From contig NZ_JBEXMJ010000001.1 of assembly GCF_040610475.1 (NCBI RefSeq), positions 372,001-436,000 of the forward strand: DNA of 64,000 bases. Reading direction: 5' to 3'. Source of the stretch: Actinopolymorpha sp. NPDC004070. Its GTDB lineage: Bacteria; Actinomycetota; Actinomycetes; Propionibacteriales; Actinopolymorphaceae. A model generated the notes under the pieces. The model was not told the DNA's origin and did no database searches. It saw only the letters and a list, made by a program, of their open reading frames with translations. Of the stretch, positions 40,410 through 49,459 are shown in pieces. The translations under genes were made by a program, and so were the position numbers. Each line of letters opens with the position of its first letter. Positions within the stretch are counted from its first letter, which is position 1.

Positions 40410-41969
40410 ATGACCGAACCCACCTCCGCGCGCGAACTCACCTCCGGCCGGGTGGCCGAGCTCACCGGACGGGTGTTCGCGACGTCGGGGGAGACCCTCG
40501 ACGCCGTTTCGCCTCTGACCGGCAAGCCCCTGGGCCAGGTGCCGGTGTCGACCACCGGCGACGTTGCGGAGGCGTTCTCCCGGGCCCGCGCGGCGCAGGC
40601 GGAATGGGCTCAGGTGCCGGTGGCCGAGCGTGCCGACCTCCTGCTGCGGGTGCACGACCTGGTGCTCGACCGGCAGCGCGACCTGCTGGACCTCGTGCAG
40701 TGGGAGTCCGGGAAGGCCCGCAAGCACGCGTTCGAGGAGTTGGCGGACGTCGCGAACACCGCGCGCTACTACGCCCGGGTCGCCCCGCAGCACCTGCTGC
40801 CGACCAGGCGGGCGGGCATGTTCCCGTTCCTCACCCGGGCCACCGAGCTGCGCCACCCCAAGGGAGTCGTCGGCGTCATCGCCCCCTGGAACTACCCGTT
40901 CACGCTGGCGATCTCCGACGCGTTGCCCGCGCTGGTGGCCGGCAACGCCGTGGTCACCAAGCCGGCCAGCCTCACCGCGCTGTGTGCCCTGGCCGCCGCC
41001 GAACTGGTCGCCGATGCCGGCCTGCCGCCCGACCTGTGGCAGGTGGTGGTGGGTGCGGGTTCCTCCATCGGGAACGCCCTGATCGACCACTCCGACTTCG
41101 TCTGCTTCACCGGATCAACACAGACCGGGCGCTCGGTGGCCGCCCGGTGCGGTGAGCGGCTGATCGGGGCCACCATGGAGCTCGGGGGCAAGAACGCCAT
41201 GCTGGTCCTCGACGACGCCGACCTGGACGTCGCCGCCGAGGGCGCGGTGCGGGGATGCTTCTCCAACGCCGGCCAGCTGTGCATCTCGATCGAACGCCTC
41301 TACGTCGCGGCTGCCGTGTACGACCGGTTCGTCGAACGCCTGGTGGCCCGGGTGGAGGCGATGCGGGTCGGCCCGGGGCTGGACTTCGGTCCGGACATGG
41401 GGTCGCTCATCTCCGCCGACCAGCTGTGCACCGTCACCGCGCACGTCGAGGACGCGAGGGACAAGGGCGCGCGGGTTCTCACCGGCGGGGTCGCGAGGCC
41501 CGACCTGGGACCGTACTTCTTCGCTCCCACCGTCCTCGCGGAGGTGACCCCGGACATGACCTGCTTCGCCGAGGAGACGTTCGGCCCGGTCGTGTCGGTC
41601 TACCCCGTCGCCGACGAGGACGAAGCGGTGGCGCGCGCCAACGACACCGCATTCGGGCTGAACGCCGCGGTCTACGGCCGCGACGTACGCCGGGCCGGTG
41701 CGGTCGGCGAACGCCTGCACGTCGGCACGGTCAACGTCAACGAGGCGTACGCCGCGGCATGGGGGAGCGTGGACGCGCCCATGGGCGGCGTCGGCGACTC
41801 CGGGATGGGACGCCGGCACGGAGCAGAGGGGCTGTTGAAGTACACCGAGGCCCAGACCATCGCGGTGCAACGGGTGCCGATGACGCCGCCGGCCGCAACG
41901 TCCTACGACGCGTTCGCCCGCGGGCTCACCCTCGCGCTGCGGGCGATGCGGAAGGGTGGCCACAAGTGA
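40410..41969 (+). CDS. gabD2: Succinic semialdehyde dehydrogenase (ALDH family)
   Basis: The 519-residue enzyme oxidises succinate semialdehyde or a similar aldehyde with NAD(P)+. It has the cofactor segment GVIAPWNYPFTLAISDALPALVAGNAVVTKP, FTGSTQTGR, the general base Glu in MELGGKNAM, the nucleophile Cys in NAGQLCISIER and EETFGPVVSVYPV. Length and sequence fit the actinobacterial GabD2 group rather than classical GabD. Its stop overlaps the start of the GMC oxidoreductase (GTGA), so the two are translated together and probably act in one pathway. Confidence 0.9.
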   Translation: MTEPTSARELTSGRVAELTGRVFATSGETLDAVSPLTGKPLGQVPVSTTGDVAEAFSRARAAQAEWAQVPVAERADLLLRVHDLVLDRQRDLLDLVQWESGKARKHAFEELADVANTARYYARVAPQHLLPTRRAGMFPFLTRATELRHPKGVVGVIAPWNYPFTLAISDALPALVAGNAVVTKPASLTALCALAAAELVADAGLPPDLWQVVVGAGSSIGNALIDHSDFVCFTGSTQTGRSVAARCGERLIGATMELGGKNAMLVLDDADLDVAAEGAVRGCFSNAGQLCISIERLYVAAAVYDRFVERLVARVEAMRVGPGLDFGPDMGSLISADQLCTVTAHVEDARDKGARVLTGGVARPDLGPYFFAPTVLAEVTPDMTCFAEETFGPVVSVYPVADEDEAVARANDTAFGLNAAVYGRDVRRAGAVGERLHVGTVNVNEAYAAAWGSVDAPMGGVGDSGMGRRHGAEGLLKYTEAQTIAVQRVPMTPPAATSYDAFARGLTLALRAMRKGGHK

Positions 41970-43804
41970 TCCGCCCGCGTCGCGACCCGGCCATGCAGCA
42001 CTACGACGTCGTGGTGATCGGCTCCGGCTTCGGCGGAAGTGTCGCGGCGCTGCGGCTCACGGAGAAGGGCTATCGGGTCGGTGTGCTCGAGGCCGGCGCG
42101 AGGTTCGCGGACAAGAGCACCGCCGACCACGGCACCGACGGATCGCGCGGTGCCGGCGCGGGGGTCGCCGGGGTCTCCGGGGACGACGGCGTACGGGCAC
42201 TGCCGCGCACGTCCTGGCAACTGCGCGACTTCCTCTTCGCGCCCCGGCTCGGCTGCCTCGGCATCCAGCGAATCACCTTGCTGCGTGACGTTCTGGTGCT
42301 GTCCGGTGCGGGCGTCGGCGGTGGTTCGCTGGTCTACGCCAACACGTTGTACGAACCCCTGGCGGAGTTCTACGACGACCCGCAGTGGCGCGGGCTGGCC
42401 GACTGGCGGGCCGAGCTCGCCCCCCACTACGACCAGGCCAAGCGGATGCTCGGCGTCACTGTCAACCCGACCATGACACCCTCCGACGTGGTGATGCGCA
42501 AGGTCGCCGAGGAGATGGGCGTGGGCGACACCTTCCGGCAGACACCGGTCGGGGTGTTCTTCGGTACTCCCGGCACGCCGCCCGGCACCGAGGTCGACGA
42601 CCCCTACTTCGGCGGTGCGGGACCTCGCCGCCGCTCCTGCATCGAGTGCGGTGAGTGCATGACCGGCTGCCGCCACAACGCCAAGAACACCCTGACGACC
42701 AACTATCTGTACCTCGCCGAGGAGGCCGGTGCGAAGGTGCATCCGCTCACCACCGTGACGGCGGTACGCCCCTTGGCCGGCGGCGGGTACGCCGTGGACA
42801 CCGAGCCGACGCCCGGTGGGATGCCGCGCCGGCGCCGCCTGCGGCGCGACTGGGCGCCGCGTACGTTCCACGCCGACCAGGTGGTGTTCGCGGCCGGCGC
42901 GCTCGGCACCCAGCGGCTCCTGCACCGGATGAAGGCCGAGGGCCGGCTGCCCAACCTGTCCGACCGGCTGGGTGTGCTGACCCGGACCAACTCCGAGTCG
43001 ATTCTGGGCGCGATCGCGAGGGGGCGCGAGACCGACTACTCGCGCGGGGTCGCGATCACCTCGTCGTTCCACCCGGATCCGCACACGCACATCGAGCCGG
43101 TGAGGTACGGCCACGGCAGCAACGCGATGGGGTTGCTCCAGACGGTGCTCACCGACGGCGGCGATGGGGGCCGCCGCTGGCGGACGTGGCTGCGTGAGGT
43201 CGCCCGCCATCCGGGCGACCTGGCCCGGCTGGCCAACCTGCGGCACTGGTCCGAACGCACGGTCATCGCGCTGGTCATGCAGTCACTGGACAACTCCCTG
43301 ACCGTACGGCTGCGGCGCGGCGCCTTCGGTTGGCGGCTCACCTCCCGGCAGGGACACGGCGAGCCCAACCCGACCTGGATCCCGGTGGCCAACCAGGTCG
43401 TTCGCCGCCTGGCCGAACTCGTGGGAGGGACGCCGGGCGGCACCGTCGGTGAGGTGTTCGACCGGCCGATCACCGCGCACATCATCGGCGGCTGTGTGAT
43501 CGGCACGGACGCCGAGCACGGTGTCGTGGACGGCTACCAACGGGTGTACGGACATCCCGGACTGCACGTGCTCGACGGAGCCGCCGTGTCGGCGAACCTG
43601 GGTGTCAACCCGTCCTTGACGATCACCGCGCAGGCGGAGCGGGCGGTGTCGTACTGGCCCAACAGGGGTGACACGGACCCGCGACCGGAGCTCGGTGGGG
43701 AGTACCAACGGATCGACCCGGTGGCACCGCATCGTCCGGTCGTGCCGGCCGGCGCGCCCGGTGCCCTGCGCCTCACCGCGCCGCGGCGGGCAAGCCGGGG
43801 TTGA
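41966..43804 (+). CDS. GMC oxidoreductase, ChoD-like, with four-Cys motif
   Basis: The 612-residue flavoprotein has the FAD motif YDVVVIGSGFGGSVAALRL at 13-31, VLSGAGVGGGSLVYANTLY, and the C-terminal HIIGGCVIG and LHVLDGAAVSANLGVNPSLTITAQAERA. Residues 225-235 read CIECGECMTGC (C-x2-C-x2-C-x3-C), the spacing of a 4Fe-4S ferredoxin motif, as in relatives of mycobacterial ChoD. ChoD lies beside guaB2-guaB3 in M. tuberculosis, which matches this locus. The substrate may be a sterol or another alcohol; it is not proven for close relatives. GTG overlaps the gabD2 stop by 4 nt and has GGAAGGGTGG upstream; ATG 41993 is an alternative. Confidence 0.88.
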   Translation: MIRPRRDPAMQHYDVVVIGSGFGGSVAALRLTEKGYRVGVLEAGARFADKSTADHGTDGSRGAGAGVAGVSGDDGVRALPRTSWQLRDFLFAPRLGCLGIQRITLLRDVLVLSGAGVGGGSLVYANTLYEPLAEFYDDPQWRGLADWRAELAPHYDQAKRMLGVTVNPTMTPSDVVMRKVAEEMGVGDTFRQTPVGVFFGTPGTPPGTEVDDPYFGGAGPRRRSCIECGECMTGCRHNAKNTLTTNYLYLAEEAGAKVHPLTTVTAVRPLAGGGYAVDTEPTPGGMPRRRRLRRDWAPRTFHADQVVFAAGALGTQRLLHRMKAEGRLPNLSDRLGVLTRTNSESILGAIARGRETDYSRGVAITSSFHPDPHTHIEPVRYGHGSNAMGLLQTVLTDGGDGGRRWRTWLREVARHPGDLARLANLRHWSERTVIALVMQSLDNSLTVRLRRGAFGWRLTSRQGHGEPNPTWIPVANQVVRRLAELVGGTPGGTVGEVFDRPITAHIIGGCVIGTDAEHGVVDGYQRVYGHPGLHVLDGAAVSANLGVNPSLTITAQAERAVSYWPNRGDTDPRPELGGEYQRIDPVAPHRPVVPAGAPGALRLTAPRRASRG

Positions 43805-43846
43805 CACTCGGAGGGTGACACCCGCCCGCGGCCGGCGGTGCAGGAC

Positions 43847-44413
43847 CTACGAGCAGACGGATCCGGCCTGTGCCGCGCCGCCGCCCTTGCGCAGCGTGGA
43901 GGCGGAGCTCATCACGTCGTTCATCAGGTCGAACAGGTCGCGGTAGGACTGGTCGGCGCCCTTGGCGTCCTCGTAGGAGACCTGCTCGTCGCCCACGGTG
44001 AGATAGAGGTGGATCGCGTCGGGGGTGGGCGTCCGCAGCTTCCGCTTGGTGTCCGGCTCCGCCTTGGGCCGGGGAGCCTTCTCGGCCCGGTTCGCGGCCG
44101 CGGCGATCCGGGTCATCGTCGCCGACTTCACGCTGCACGTGAAGGGCTCCTTGCCCCGGCTGGTGAGGGTGGCGCTGCCGTCGGCGTCGACCACGAGCTT
44201 GTCGTTGAAGCCGGCGACACCACCCGTGCGGTGCAGCGAGAGCGAGGAGTTCATGGTGGGTCCCGGGGTCGGGTGTGCGCTGTTGGTGGGCGTGGACGTT
44301 GCCTGTGCCTCCGTGGTCGGCGCTCGCTCGGTCCCGCATGCTGCCATGCCGAGAACGAGAACCCCCATGAGTGCGGCCAGTGGCGCACCGCGTCGAAGTA
44401 CGGAAAGCATCAT
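43847..44413 (-). CDS. Putative lipoprotein of unknown function
   Basis: The 188-residue product starts MMLSVLRRGAPLAALMGVLVLGMAAC, a clear lipoprotein signal with lipobox GMAAC. A Thr/Pro/Ser linker follows, then a compact domain with SLHRTGGVAGFNDKLVVDADGSATLTSRG and HLYLTVGDEQVSYEDAKGAD. The overall pattern (beta-strand content, small size) is like secreted actinobacterial proteins of unknown role. Start at the double ATG (44413). It lies downstream of the ABC transporter genes but is separated from them by a hairpin, so it is probably a separate unit. Confidence 0.75.
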   Translation of the reverse strand: MMLSVLRRGAPLAALMGVLVLGMAACGTERAPTTEAQATSTPTNSAHPTPGPTMNSSLSLHRTGGVAGFNDKLVVDADGSATLTSRGKEPFTCSVKSATMTRIAAAANRAEKAPRPKAEPDTKRKLRTPTPDAIHLYLTVGDEQVSYEDAKGADQSYRDLFDLMNDVMSSASTLRKGGGAAQAGSVCS

Positions 44414-44540
44414 GCCGGTTCTGACGTCTCGTTCCTGGTGTGGGTTCCGTTTCGGCTGCCCCGAACGCGTCTCAACCATGTCTCGGGACCTGTCCCAGCA
44501 CAGGTCCCGGCACGGGGCTGTGCACATGATGCCGAACGTG

Positions 44541-44579
44541 GGAGGACCCGGCTCCAGCAGGCGGGGAGCCGGGTCCTCC
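44541..44579 (-). terminator. Terminator of the ABC transporter unit
   Basis: A perfect 15-bp stem (44541-44555 with 44565-44579) with a 9-nt loop lies about 200 nt beyond the permease stop and upstream of the lipoprotein gene. It is the main feature in the 364-nt gap 44414-44777. Confidence 0.7.
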
Positions 44580-44715
44580 GGTGCGACGGTCCGCGAGGCC
44601 GCGAGCGGTTCCCGCCGCACTGACGGCGTTGTCCGGTTGCCCGGAGTACACCGTCTGGTGGATGAACGACCGAGTTCGCATCCGGTTACGCCCTGGTTCG
44701 CATGAGTTGCGGACC

Positions 44716-44757
44716 GTTCCGGCCACTCCGTCGTTCCGGCCACTGTGTCGTTCCGGC
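44716..44757. repeat. 17-bp tandem repeat
   Basis: GTTCCGGCCACT followed by CCGTC or TGTGTC-like ends occurs at 44716-44732 and 44733-44749, with a partial third copy. It lies just beyond the permease stop in a spacer with no gene. Confidence 0.8.
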
Positions 44758-44777
44758 TGCCGCACCTGTCGAAGCGG

Positions 44778-46790
44778 TCAGTCCGGACGTGGTGCGGGGT
44801 CGGTCGTGACCGCGCGCAGGAACGGCCGGCTCAGCTCACTGGCGCCGATCACCGCGCCGAGTCCGCCGAGCACGGTGAGGGCGAGCGTCACCAGCCCTTC
44901 GGGTCGCACCGGGTTGGCCAGCGCGAACGGCGCGGCCATCACCAGTCCCGTCACCAGCGCACCGCCGCCCATCACCACCAGCGGGATGAGCGTCTCGCGG
45001 CGCCTGGCGGCGTCCAGTACCCGCAGTGGGGTCCCCGCCAGCCGCAACAGAGCGAACGTCTGCCGCCGGTCCAGGATCGAGGAGACGCCGCTGATGCCGG
45101 CGCTGACCGTGCCCAGCAGGAACGACGCGAACAGGACGGTGCGCGAACCCGTCTGGATGTCGGCCAGCATCTGCTCGCCGCCGCGGTCGGCGTCCGCCGG
45201 GCCGGCGAACGGCCGGCCGGGTACCAGCCCGGCGAGTGCCGTACGTGCCTCGTCCGTTCGCTCCTGTCCGCCGGGCACCTTGACGACCACCGAACGGTAG
45301 GAAGGTGCGCTCTTCCCGGCCCCTTCCGGTTCGGTGAGCCGTACGCGAGCGGCCGGAATCCCGGCCAGCCGCTCCCGGGCGTCCGCGACCACCGCGGTCG
45401 CGTGCTGGGCCGGAACCCTGGCCCGCAACTGCTGGTCGGTGGAATGGCCGAGCCCGCCCGGCCCGGGGTTCAGGAGCACGGTGAAGCCGGCGACGAACCC
45501 GGTCAGCGCGATGCCGTTCACCGTTCGCCAGGCCGCACGTGGGTCGTCCATGAGCCGGCGTCCCGCGAGCAGCCGGGCCGGCCGGCGAGCGCCGGCGGCC
45601 GCGATCCGGCCGATCAGGCCGACCACCCAGGGGCCGACCAGGTTGAGCGTCCAGAACCCGACGGCGAGCATCACCACGATCACCGTGAAGACGGTGGCGA
45701 CCGAGCCCTGCAACAGCTTGCTGGCGAAGAGGAATCCCAGCACCGCCGCCACGAAGGCGATGACCCGGACAGCACGCAGGCCCGGTGGCGTCTGCCGCCG
45801 GGCGACGCCCAGCGGGCTGACCACGACCCGGCGCAGGCCTGCGACCGCACTCACGCCGACGAGGACGACCACCGCGGCCACGACGGCGAGGATCAGTTGT
45901 ACGCCGACCCACAGGTCGCCGGCCGCCCACGTGCCGCCGGAGATCGAGATCCGGGTCAGCCCCGGAATCATCGCGACGTACAACAGCGACCCGGCGAGGG
46001 CGCCGGCCAACGCCGTCACCATCGACTCGGCCACCGTCATCGCGACCACCTGGCCGGGGGTGGCACCGACAAGTCGCAGGGCCGCGAGCCGCTGGTCGCG
46101 ACGGGCCACGGTGAGCCGGGCGGCGGCGCCGCCGAAGACGAGCAGAGGTACGCCGAGCAGGACGGTGGCCAGCCCGGTGAGGATGCGGTAGAAGCCGGCG
46201 GCGTAGTTGGGCCGCCCGTCGGTGAAGGACGCGATCGGCGCCGGGCTGGTGGCGTCGGCCAGGTCGCTGCGGTCACCGTGCATGGCCGGGTCGTTCGCGT
46301 GCCGTCCGACGACCGCGACGAGCTCGCCGCCGTGGACCAAGGCGTCGGCGCCCAGTAGACCGGTGGGCGTCCGAGCCGGGAACCGGTCGGCGAGCTGACC
46401 CGGAGGCAACGAGGACACCAGCCGGGCGAGCGCGGGCGACATCCAGACCTCGCCCGGTGCGGGGAAGCGGGCCATGCCCGGAGGGGCGGGCAGTGCACCG
46501 GTGCCGCCGGTTTCACGGAGGGCAGCCAGGTCGACCACGGTCACCACCTGCCCGCGTACGTAGTCCAGGCTGGTGCCCTCCAGTGCCACCGCCTTCCCCG
46601 GTGCGGCGGCGTGGCCGGGATGGCGCCAGGCGTCCCGGTCGGCCCGGCCGGCGAACGCGACGTTCGCGGCGACGGCGGCGAGCAGCAGCGCCGTGCACAC
46701 GGCGACCGCGCCGGCTGTCAGGCCCACGGCGAGCAGCCCGCGCCGGCCGCCGACCCGCAGCAGACGCAAGCTGAGGTTGACACTGGTCAC
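44778..46790 (-). CDS. FtsX-like ABC transporter permease
   Basis: The 670-residue membrane protein has an N-terminal helix, a large outer domain, then three helices near the middle including GAAARLTVARRDQRLAALRLVGATPGQVVAM, the FtsX-domain signature. A second set lies at the C terminus with SSILDRRQTFALLRLAGTPLRVL. The GTG start overlaps the stop of the ATPase gene by 4 nt, so the pair is coupled. The family includes MacB-, LolCE- and BceB-type proteins, which work by mechanotransmission on lipoproteins, peptides or antibiotics. No two-component genes are adjacent; the nearest lipoprotein gene is at 43847. Confidence 0.88.
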   Translation of the reverse strand: MTSVNLSLRLLRVGGRRGLLAVGLTAGAVAVCTALLLAAVAANVAFAGRADRDAWRHPGHAAAPGKAVALEGTSLDYVRGQVVTVVDLAALRETGGTGALPAPPGMARFPAPGEVWMSPALARLVSSLPPGQLADRFPARTPTGLLGADALVHGGELVAVVGRHANDPAMHGDRSDLADATSPAPIASFTDGRPNYAAGFYRILTGLATVLLGVPLLVFGGAAARLTVARRDQRLAALRLVGATPGQVVAMTVAESMVTALAGALAGSLLYVAMIPGLTRISISGGTWAAGDLWVGVQLILAVVAAVVVLVGVSAVAGLRRVVVSPLGVARRQTPPGLRAVRVIAFVAAVLGFLFASKLLQGSVATVFTVIVVMLAVGFWTLNLVGPWVVGLIGRIAAAGARRPARLLAGRRLMDDPRAAWRTVNGIALTGFVAGFTVLLNPGPGGLGHSTDQQLRARVPAQHATAVVADARERLAGIPAARVRLTEPEGAGKSAPSYRSVVVKVPGGQERTDEARTALAGLVPGRPFAGPADADRGGEQMLADIQTGSRTVLFASFLLGTVSAGISGVSSILDRRQTFALLRLAGTPLRVLDAARRRETLIPLVVMGGGALVTGLVMAAPFALANPVRPEGLVTLALTVLGGLGAVIGASELSRPFLRAVTTDPAPRPD

Positions 46791-47605
46791 CGGTACGCCC
46801 CCGTCCCGCCGGCCGGGCCGGCCGCGGAGCCCACCGGCGTCAGCAGCCGGCCGTCGCGCACCTCCACGACCCGGTCGCACGCGGCCGCGACGTTCGGGTC
46901 GTGCGTCACCACCACCAGTGCGGCGCCGTTCGCCCTGCTGGTCGACACCAGCAGTCGCATGGTCTCCTCGCCGGTCGCCTGGTCCAGGGCGCCGGTGGGC
47001 TCGTCGGCGAAGACCACGGCGGGCTCGATGACCAGCGCCCGGGCCAGGGCGACGCGTTGTGCCTGGCCGCCGGAGAGCTCTCCCGGACGCCGTTTCTCCA
47101 TCCCGGTCAGGCCGAGCGGCTTCACCCAGGCGTGCGCCCGGGCGACCGCCGCACGCCGGGGCGTTCCGCCCAGCATCAGCGGCAGCGCGATGTTCTCCTC
47201 GGCCGGTAGTTCCGGCAGCAACTGGGCGAACTGGAAGACGAACCCGAACCGCGTCCGCCGTAGCCGGCTGCGTTCCCGCTCGCTCATGGTGTCCACCCGC
47301 TGCCCGCCCCGGCCGTCGCCGCCGGCACCGCTCCCGTCGTGCAGAACCACCTCGCCGGAGTCGGGCCGGATGATCCCGGCCAGGCAGTGCAGCAAGGTGG
47401 ACTTGCCCGAGCCGCTCGGGCCCATGATCGCCACGGACTCGGCCCGCCCGACGGTGAGGCTCACGTCGGCCAGGGCGACTGTCGCCCCGAATCGCTTCTC
47501 CAGGCCGTGGCCGGACAGGGCCGGTACGAACGGCGCACGTGGGGGCTTCGGTGGCCCTGCTCGGCCGGCGCCGTGGCCGGGCCCGGAGGTCTGGTTCATC
47601 TGCAT
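46787..47605 (-). CDS. ABC transporter ATP-binding protein (LolD/MacB type)
   Basis: The 272-residue ATPase has the Walker A GPSGSGKST, Q-loop FQFAQLLPELPAEENIALPL, signature LSGGQAQRVALARAL, Walker B VVFADEPTGALD and the switch His in VVTHDP. The Pro/Gly-rich first 30 residues precede the domain. ATG at 47605 is used; a second ATG two codons later is equally likely. It is the first gene of a two-gene unit with the FtsX-like permease and is divergent from guaA. Confidence 0.92.
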   Translation of the reverse strand: MQMNQTSGPGHGAGRAGPPKPPRAPFVPALSGHGLEKRFGATVALADVSLTVGRAESVAIMGPSGSGKSTLLHCLAGIIRPDSGEVVLHDGSGAGGDGRGGQRVDTMSERERSRLRRTRFGFVFQFAQLLPELPAEENIALPLMLGGTPRRAAVARAHAWVKPLGLTGMEKRRPGELSGGQAQRVALARALVIEPAVVFADEPTGALDQATGEETMRLLVSTSRANGAALVVVTHDPNVAAACDRVVEVRDGRLLTPVGSAAGPAGGTGAYR

Positions 47606-47800
47606 GCCGGCAAGTCTTTCGGCGCGTGAAGGCCCGCCGCGTCGTCGCCAGGGCGCGCGTCGGCCGCCCAGGATGCCCGTCCGGTCGCCGGGGTCGTCAT
47701 ACCTTCGGCGTACGGGACGGCACGGTCCGTCACCTGCCCCGTCACCGACCGGGCGCGGATGACCCGCTCACCACTCGACCCTGATCCGCAGGGCAGGCTC

Positions 47801-47806
47801 TAGACT
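47801..47806 (+). promoter_or_regulatory. Likely guaA -10 box
   Basis: TAGACT lies 46 nt before the guaA start. The best -35 candidate, TCGACC at 47775-47780, is 20 bp away, longer than ideal. The divergent ABC genes share this 247-nt region, where no further gene is seen. Confidence 0.4.
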
Positions 47807-47852
47807 CGCCGAGGTCAGCGCAGCCTGTGCAAGGCCCGTACGAAAGGCCATC

Positions 47853-49415
47853 GTGACCGATCACGACCTCGTTCTCGTCGTCGACTACGGCGCGCAGTAC
47901 GCCCAGCTCATCGCCCGCCGGGTGCGCGAGGCCCGGGTCTACTCCGAGATCGTTCCGCACACCACGCCGGTGGCGGAGATCCTGGCCCGCAAGCCGAAGG
48001 CGATCATCCTGTCCGGCGGCCCGTCGTCGGTCTACGCACCGGGCGCCCCGCAGGTCGATCCGGCGCTGTTCGAGGCCGGGGTGCCGGCGTTCGGCATCTG
48101 CTACGGCTTCCAGGCGATGGCCCGCAGCCTCGGCGGGGAGGTCGCCCACACCGGTGCTCGGGAGTACGGCCGTACCCGCGTCGACGTCACCGCGCCCGGC
48201 ACGCTGCTCGCGGACCTGCCGGCCGAGCACACCGTCTGGATGTCGCACGGCGACTCGGTGACCGCGGCGCCCGACGGCTTCGACGTACTCGCCGCGACGG
48301 CGACCACACCGGTGGCGGCGTTCGAGAACGTCGCCCGGGGACAGGCCGGCGTGCAGTGGCACCCGGAGGTGCTGCACACCGAGCACGGGCAGAAGGTGCT
48401 CGAGCACTTCCTGCTGGAGATCGCCGGCTGCCAGCCGACCTGGACGATGCTCAACATCATCGACGAGCAGGTGGAGCGGATCCGCCAACAGGTGGGAGAC
48501 GGGCGCGCCCTGTGCGCGCTGTCCGGTGGTGTGGACTCCGCGGTCGCCGCCGCGATCGTCGAGCGCGCCATCGGCGACCGGCTCACCTGTGTGTACGTCG
48601 ACCACGGGATGATGCGGCTCGGCGAGACCGAGCAGGTCAAGCGAGACTTCGAGGCGGTGTTCAGCGACCTGGACGTGGTCGACGCCTCCGACCAGTTCCT
48701 CGGCGCGCTGGACGGGGTGGCCGATCCGGAGCAGAAGCGCAAGATCATCGGCCGGGAGTTCATCCGTACGTTCGAGGCCGCCGAGGTGCGGGTGTTCGGC
48801 GACCTGTCCGAGGGCGAGGCCGCGGTGGCCTACCTCGTGCAGGGCACGCTCTACCCCGACGTCGTCGAGTCCGGCGGCGGTGCGGGCGCCTCCAACATCA
48901 AGTCCCACCACAACGTCGGCGGACTGCCCGACGACCTGCGGTTCGAGTTGATCGAGCCGTTGCGCACGCTGTTCAAGGACGAGGTACGCGCGGTCGGTGA
49001 GCAGCTCGGCCTTCCGCCGAGCATGGTCTGGCGCCAGCCGTTCCCCGGCCCGGGCCTCGGCATCCGGATCATCGGCGAGGTCACCCGCGAACGCCTGGAC
49101 ATCCTTCGCCGGGCGGACGCGATCGCCCGCGAGGAGCTGACCGCCGCCGGGCTGGACCGCGACATCTGGCAGTTCCCCGTCGTGCTGCTGGCCGACGTGC
49201 GCTCGGTGGGTGTGCAGGGCGACCAGCGCACCTACGGCCACCCGATCGTGCTGCGCCCGGTCACCAGCGAGGACGCGATGACCGCCGACTGGGCGCGGCT
49301 GCCGTGGGACCTGGTCGAACGCGTCTCGACCCGGATCACCAACGAGGTCCTCGAGGTCAACCGCGTCGTGATCGACGTGACCAGCAAGCCGCCCGGCACC
49401 ATCGAGTGGGAGTGA
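47853..49415 (+). CDS. guaA: GMP synthase (glutamine-hydrolysing)
   Basis: The 520-residue enzyme aminates XMP to GMP. The glutaminase half has [18 protein letters not shown] with Cys83, and the His-Glu pair in [12 protein letters not shown]. The ATP-pyrophosphatase half has the P-loop [11 protein letters not shown], followed by [13 protein letters not shown] and [15 protein letters not shown], and ends PPGTIEWE. Start is GTG at 47853. With guaB at 33004 it completes IMP to GMP. The last codons lie in the first unit of an 18-bp tandem repeat. Confidence 0.98.
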   Translation: MTDHDLVLVVDYGAQYAQLIARRVREARVYSEIVPHTTPVAEILARKPKAIILSGGPSSVYAPGAPQVDPALFEAGVPAFGICYGFQAMARSLGGEVAHTGAREYGRTRVDVTAPGTLLADLPAEHTVWMSHGDSVTAAPDGFDVLAATATTPVAAFENVARGQAGVQWHPEVLHTEHGQKVLEHFLLEIAGCQPTWTMLNIIDEQVERIRQQVGDGRALCALSGGVDSAVAAAIVERAIGDRLTCVYVDHGMMRLGETEQVKRDFEAVFSDLDVVDASDQFLGALDGVADPEQKRKIIGREFIRTFEAAEVRVFGDLSEGEAAVAYLVQGTLYPDVVESGGGAGASNIKSHHNVGGLPDDLRFELIEPLRTLFKDEVRAVGEQLGLPPSMVWRQPFPGPGLGIRIIGEVTRERLDILRRADAIAREELTAAGLDRDIWQFPVVLLADVRSVGVQGDQRTYGHPIVLRPVTSEDAMTADWARLPWDLVERVSTRITNEVLEVNRVVIDVTSKPPGTIEWE

Positions 49416-49457
49416 GCGGGGGAGTGGGAGTGAGCGGGCGAGTGGAAGTGAGCGGGT
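49404..49457. repeat. Three 18-bp units copying the guaA 3' end
   Basis: GAGTGGGAGTGAGCGGG plus one variable base is repeated at 49404-49421, 49422-49439 and 49440-49457. The first unit encodes Glu-Trp-Glu-stop of guaA; the others are copies in the spacer, and the array abuts the ADH start codon. Confidence 0.95.
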
Positions 49458-49459
49458 AG

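Noticed and set aside
41966..43804. Classical cholesterol oxidase
   Set aside because: The four-Cys motif and overall sequence match ChoD-like GMC proteins, for which cholesterol oxidation is not firmly shown, so a broader name was used.
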